Source: Cyprinodon diabolis (lineage: Eukaryota > Chordata > Actinopteri > Cyprinodontiformes > Cyprinodontidae). From it: a stretch of DNA of 64,000 nucleotides. Shown in pieces: positions 60,211 through 64,000 of this stretch (position 1 is its first letter; each line of letters starts with the position of its first letter). Location: contig CM060076.1 in the NCBI GenBank assembly GCA_030533445.1, positions 3,600,501-3,664,500 on the forward strand, in the 5' to 3' direction. The notes below the pieces were generated by a model. That model worked only from the letters and a program-made list of their open reading frames with translations. It was not told the origin of the DNA and searched no databases. Position numbers and translations under genes: made by a program.

Positions 60211-60791
60211 AAAAGCAAAAAACAGATTATTTTGCTGGTAATGTACGGGAACATATTGCATTCACCTGTAAAAAAAAAGAAAATGGTCTGATTTTCTAAA
60301 CTAATTACATAATTTAAAATAAGTAAAAACACTCTTTTTCTTATTTAACCAACTAATACGGCAGTGATTTAATAAAGGAGGATTTGTTACTGTTTGTATT
60401 GAAGATTTCAGAGCATGAGGCGCCTTTACTTCAGAAAAGCTCCTGTTTGTTGAGTTAAATTCATTTTTTTTCTCCTTTTGGGATAGGGTTAGGGTTAAGA
60501 CACTGAGACATCCGATACGAATCTAATCTTTTCAAATGAGACCTACTGTCTGAACGGCCAGGTCGCATTCATCCGACCTGAAGGCCATTAATACCCGACA
60601 AAGGTCACTATTCTGCGAAGAAGAGGCAAGAAAAAAAACAATCATGGCGGCCGACGACGCGGGGAGCAGTATTTATGTTCAACCGTCTTGGAAAGATTGA
60701 GTTTTTAAGGTTTGTAAAGATCGCTAGATGCGCTCCCGGCACTACCATCCATGTTTACTTCCATTAACACAGAGAACGCTTGCCTGTGACG
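60211..60791. other. Intergenic, no gene seen
   Basis: Includes a short GGGTTAGGGTTA at 60486, too short to be called telomeric. Confidence 0.45.
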
Positions 60792-61894
60792 TAGGGATGT
60801 AACGGTTTATGAAAACCGTCCGAACCGTTCGGTTCGACTGTCTCGGTTTGGTTCGCGTGTGTTGCGTTCGGTTCATGCGCTGCTCCCTTTTCTCATAGGT
60901 GAAGCCATTACACTCCAGAGCAGAAGGTGGCGGTACTGCGACCAAAGCCAACAAGAAGAAGAAGAAGCGAAGCAGGAAAAAATCAGTTGTTGTGGAGAAT
61001 TGTGTGTGTATGGAGAGTGGGAAAGAACAGGAGTTGGAAGACGCGCCAGCAGCACTTTATAGGCCACTTTGCATTTAGGCCCCGTCCACAGGAAGCCGAA
61101 CCCTGGCCTAAACGCACAAATTTTTCACAGATTCCGCCTCTCATCCATACGAAGCCGGCGTTTCGGGGGTCTGTAAACAATCTTTTTTTTATTCAGCCTT
61201 CAGAGTGGGAAGATTTTGAAACGCCGTTTTCGCGTTTCCATCTTTAAGCTCTAACCGCATTTTTTTTTTTTACACGCATGCGTCATAGCGTCGCCTCTAA
61301 ACACGCATAAGCGACACAGTATCACAACAATGGCGCCGTACTGTGTTGAATGGTTGCTGCTCATGCTACTCACCCTGCTGTCGGGCTTACAACAGAATCT
61401 TCTTCTTCTGGAATATCTCCAGGAAGAACAGAGCAATATAGACGACATAGTTCAGCACCTGAATTTGACTGAACCACGAAAATGGACCCGCAGGGCAACC
61501 ATGTATAAATATTAGTGCGCATGCCCAACATTTCGTCGCCTATTTTAGCTTTGGCACGACAGCGCCACTTACAGGCCTGGCATACATTTTGCAGCGTTTT
61601 CATGCATTCGTGTGGACGATCACATTTATTTTACGTCTCCGTCTTTACGACAAACGTTCTGGAAAATATTAGTGTTTCGTGTTCGTTTTGACTTCGTGTG
61701 GACGGGGCCTTAGAGTGACCTACGATGGCGGCGGAAAGAAAGTTGTGGATAAAAGTGCAACATTGTGCAACACGTTTTGTTTATGCAAACAGCAACACGA
61801 CCAACATGTCAGGGTAACAACATATACCGAACCGAAAACCGTGACCACGAAACCATGAACCAAACCGTGGATTTTGTGAACCGTTTCACCCCTA
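60792..61894. mobile_element. hAT element with 8-bp duplication CTGTGACG
   Basis: TAGGGATGTAACGGTTTATG ... GAACCGTTTCACCCCTA, flanked by CTGTGACG at 60784-60791 and 61895-61902. The interior holds AACCG-rich palindromes and a nested element. No transposase. Confidence 0.9.
61078..61709. mobile_element. PIF/Harbinger-type MITE nested in the hAT
   Basis: GGCCCCGTCCACA ... TGTGGACGGGGCC with TTA on both sides (61075-61077, 61710-61712), the Harbinger 3-bp target. No transposase. Confidence 0.85.
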
Positions 61895-61922
61895 CTGTGA
61901 CGTCATTGCGCCCTCTACGTTG

Positions 61923-62463
61923 TAGGGGTGCAAATAATCATTTTGTATCGATGCATCGATCCAACAGCCGACGATCCGATGCATCGATACGTCCGCAAGA
62001 GAATCGATTCATGTTTTTTTTTCTCCGGTCAATTTTTATCCATTTACTCCTGGGCGTAATTCTCCCTCCCGTGCTGCGGTGGCGCTAAACCTATTTTGCC
62101 CTCCTACCTCGCTTCCTGGTTATACTCTTACAGCAGTGTGTTGCAGTAAACTTGACACAGACATTTTTAAATTATGCTTAATATTAAAGCGTGGTCTGCG
62201 CTGCACGCTGTGGGTCTAGATACGGCCGAAAAATAAAAAATAAAAATACAAAAAACGCAAAACAATATTACAGCTTTCATTGATTTATTTCAACCTTTAA
62301 ACTTTGTTTAGCCTGTAAGGTGTAAAAAAAAAAATAAAAAAATAAAAAACGATTAATCGAATCGAATCGTGGTGTATTCTTGAGTATCGAAAATAATCAA
62401 ATCGTTGGGTCAGGAAATCGATACTGAACCGAATCGCCATGGTGGATGTGAGTTACACCCCTA
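61923..62463. mobile_element. Second hAT element, 28 bp from the first
   Basis: TAGGGGTGCAAATAATCATT ... GAGTTACACCCCTA; flanks CTACGTTG/CTACGGCG agree at 6 of 8 bases. Interior with ATCGATGCATCGAT and AATCGAATCGAATCG palindromic motifs. Confidence 0.75.
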
Positions 62464-62471
62464 CTACGGCG

Positions 62472-63495
62472 CATGAAGGACACTTGCGTTGTATGACTGC
62501 AGTTCACACAGAAGATCACATACAAGTTGCATATATTTGCTAATGTGAACGGCAACGCAAAAGGATCGGATATCACAAAAAAAATGCCGTAGTGTGAACG
62601 TAGCCTTAGTGATGATCATGTAATCACTATTAGTTGATAGACTTTAGGAAGACACCTGTGCACTTCCTTCCTTTTCATTTCAGTTTTGCTCGTTAATTAA
62701 GAAAAACAGACCAATTTATTGGTTTTCCAGGTGAATGTATTTTTACTCTGTAGTAATTAATATGACTCAAAGTAATAAAGTAATAAAATGAATCAGCATC
62801 TCAATATATTCTAACCTACTCAGGTGCACCTGAATTTTTCTGTGTTATTTGTTCTAAAACTGACTCATTATTTAATCGTCTAACTTAATTTAATTTCTTT
62901 CCTGACTCTGCAGTGATCAGATCGAAGCTGCAGTCTGTCCACAATCATTCATCATTCATTTTCTGCAGGAAATGAATGAAACTCACTTGGTTTCAATTAG
63001 CGTCTTTGCATACAACGAGCTGCATGAACAAGCAACATTAAAAACACAGACTTGTTATTAAAGGCCTCGGCTGTAGCGGCGCTGAGCGGCCGTGTCTGTA
63101 AATCAGCCCAGTCCCCAGAATCCTTGGTGGCGGCCCTGTTACAGCGTTGCTTGTTTTATCAGAAGGCAGAAAATTGGCTGGAATAAAATGGCTTTTTTTT
63201 CTTTCAGTCTGAGCTGAAATGTTTTTCCTCTTCAGGTTCTGTTTTGTTTCAGAGCTTTGGTTTTAGTGAAGCTGCAGTCGGTCAGTCAGGATTTTTAATT
63301 TTTTTTTTTGTGCCTCAGAGGTTCATTTTTCTCCCTTTAGAGTCGCGGCTCTCTGCTTCTAAGGCATTCAGCTGAATCTACAATCTGTCATTTACAACAT
63401 TTAGTAATTACCCCCCCTCTCTGCACACACCTCCCCCAGTTCAGGGTGCCTGAACGCCTCAATTCAAAGTCTACATTTCCTCTCAGCCGTCAGCG
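62472..63495. other. 3' flank of the claudin-like gene
   Basis: No exon found; likely 3' UTR near 63496 and intergenic beyond. Confidence 0.45.
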
Positions 63496-64000
63496 TTACA
63501 CGTACTCCTGGAGGCTGTAGTTGTCCTTGAGGTCTTTCTGAGGGAGTCTGGAAGGAGAGCAGAAGATCCTCTGCTCCCGGACCGGTTCTGCTTTCCCTGG
63601 CCTCACGTCTTCCGTCTGCAGCTGGACGCTTTTGTTTTTCTTCTTTTTGGGTACCTTGTTCTCCACTTTCGCCTCCCGCCTGTTCTGCTCCTCGCTTTTC
63701 TGCACCGGGCCGTTTGGGCCGGACGAGGAGACGCTCTCCGGTCGCCCGGAGCTCCTTCCTGGACAGGACAGGCAGAATATCACCCCTCCAGCCAGCAGGA
63801 AGCCAGCGGAGATGAAGGTGACGCACAGAGCTCCGCCGGGCTGGTATTTACTGCTGTCCGGCAGATCCGTGGTCAGGAAGGCGGTGATGACTTCGTTGGT
63901 GAACATCGACGCTGGAACCAGACAGAGGAAGCTGGCCAGGACGAAGCAGCCCCCCGCAGCGATGGCCGTGTGCCCCTTCGCTCGGTGGCTCCCCCCCCAC
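63496..64000 (-). CDS. Claudin-like tetraspan protein, C-terminal part (5' end outside window)
   Basis: The minus strand is open to the window edge: SHRAKGHTAIAAGGCFVLAS gives the third membrane helix, then LCLVPAS and a short extracellular loop (MFTNEVITAFLTTDLPDSSK), a fourth helix (GALCVTFISAGFLLAGGVIF) and a cytoplasmic tail of about 85 residues with KKKKNK. It ends NYSLQEYV, and the final YV is the PDZ-binding end of many claudins. Claudins seal tight junctions. The expected tryptophan after VP.S is methionine, and the tail is long for the family. Which claudin it is cannot be said without the first half. Confidence 0.7.
   Translation of the reverse strand, partial: WGGSHRAKGHTAIAAGGCFVLASFLCLVPASMFTNEVITAFLTTDLPDSSKYQPGGALCVTFISAGFLLAGGVIFCLSCPGRSSGRPESVSSSGPNGPVQKSEEQNRREAKVENKVPKKKKNKSVQLQTEDVRPGKAEPVREQRIFCSPSRLPQKDLKDNYSLQEYV

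Overview
The window is teleost nuclear DNA. It has split genes with GT/AG introns, fish-type immunoglobulin (Ig) superfamily exons, an IFI44-like gene, and dense Tc1, hAT, Penelope-like, LINE and solo-LTR debris typical of ray-finned fish. A percomorph is likely, but the species cannot be told from the sequence. Exon limits were read by hand from splice signals, reading phase and comparison between copies.

From 0 to 41 kb there is a tandem cluster of minus-strand Ig-superfamily receptor genes. Each is built from a 46-nt leader exon, a V-type exon (V1) and a second Ig exon (D2), all joined by phase-1 introns. Gene A (0.45-5.6 kb) leaves the window at its 3' side. Gene B (12.2-22.7 kb) is complete, with seven exons and 331 residues. 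It has a normal transmembrane segment and a tail with two tyrosine motifs, one a good ITIM, so it looks inhibitory. Gene C (24.7-40.9 kb) has two V1-D2 units and a transmembrane exon with an arginine inside the membrane span and almost no tail, so it looks activating. A second arginine-type transmembrane/tail cassette at 6.5-7.9 kb has no Ig exons of its own and is phase-compatible with gene B. Between B and C lie a dead leader and a dead V1 exon.

From 41 to 45 kb there are a solo LTR and other repeats. From 45.7 to 48.7 kb there is an IFI44-like GTPase gene (minus strand, six coding exons, 259 residues) with an ISRE-like and a CRE motif upstream. From 51.4 to 54.4 kb lies a nearly intact RTE-like LINE with one frameshift. 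From 54 to 63 kb I see no certain gene, only repeats (including a Harbinger-type element nested in a hAT element), two CTCF-type motifs and one weak terminal-exon candidate. The right edge (63.5-64 kb) holds the last part of a claudin-like gene on the minus strand.

Together this looks like a young, fast-changing immune receptor cluster with paired inhibitory and activating forms beside an interferon-response gene, much interrupted by mobile elements. Several insertions can be ordered because target-site duplications or the paralogous empty site survive.
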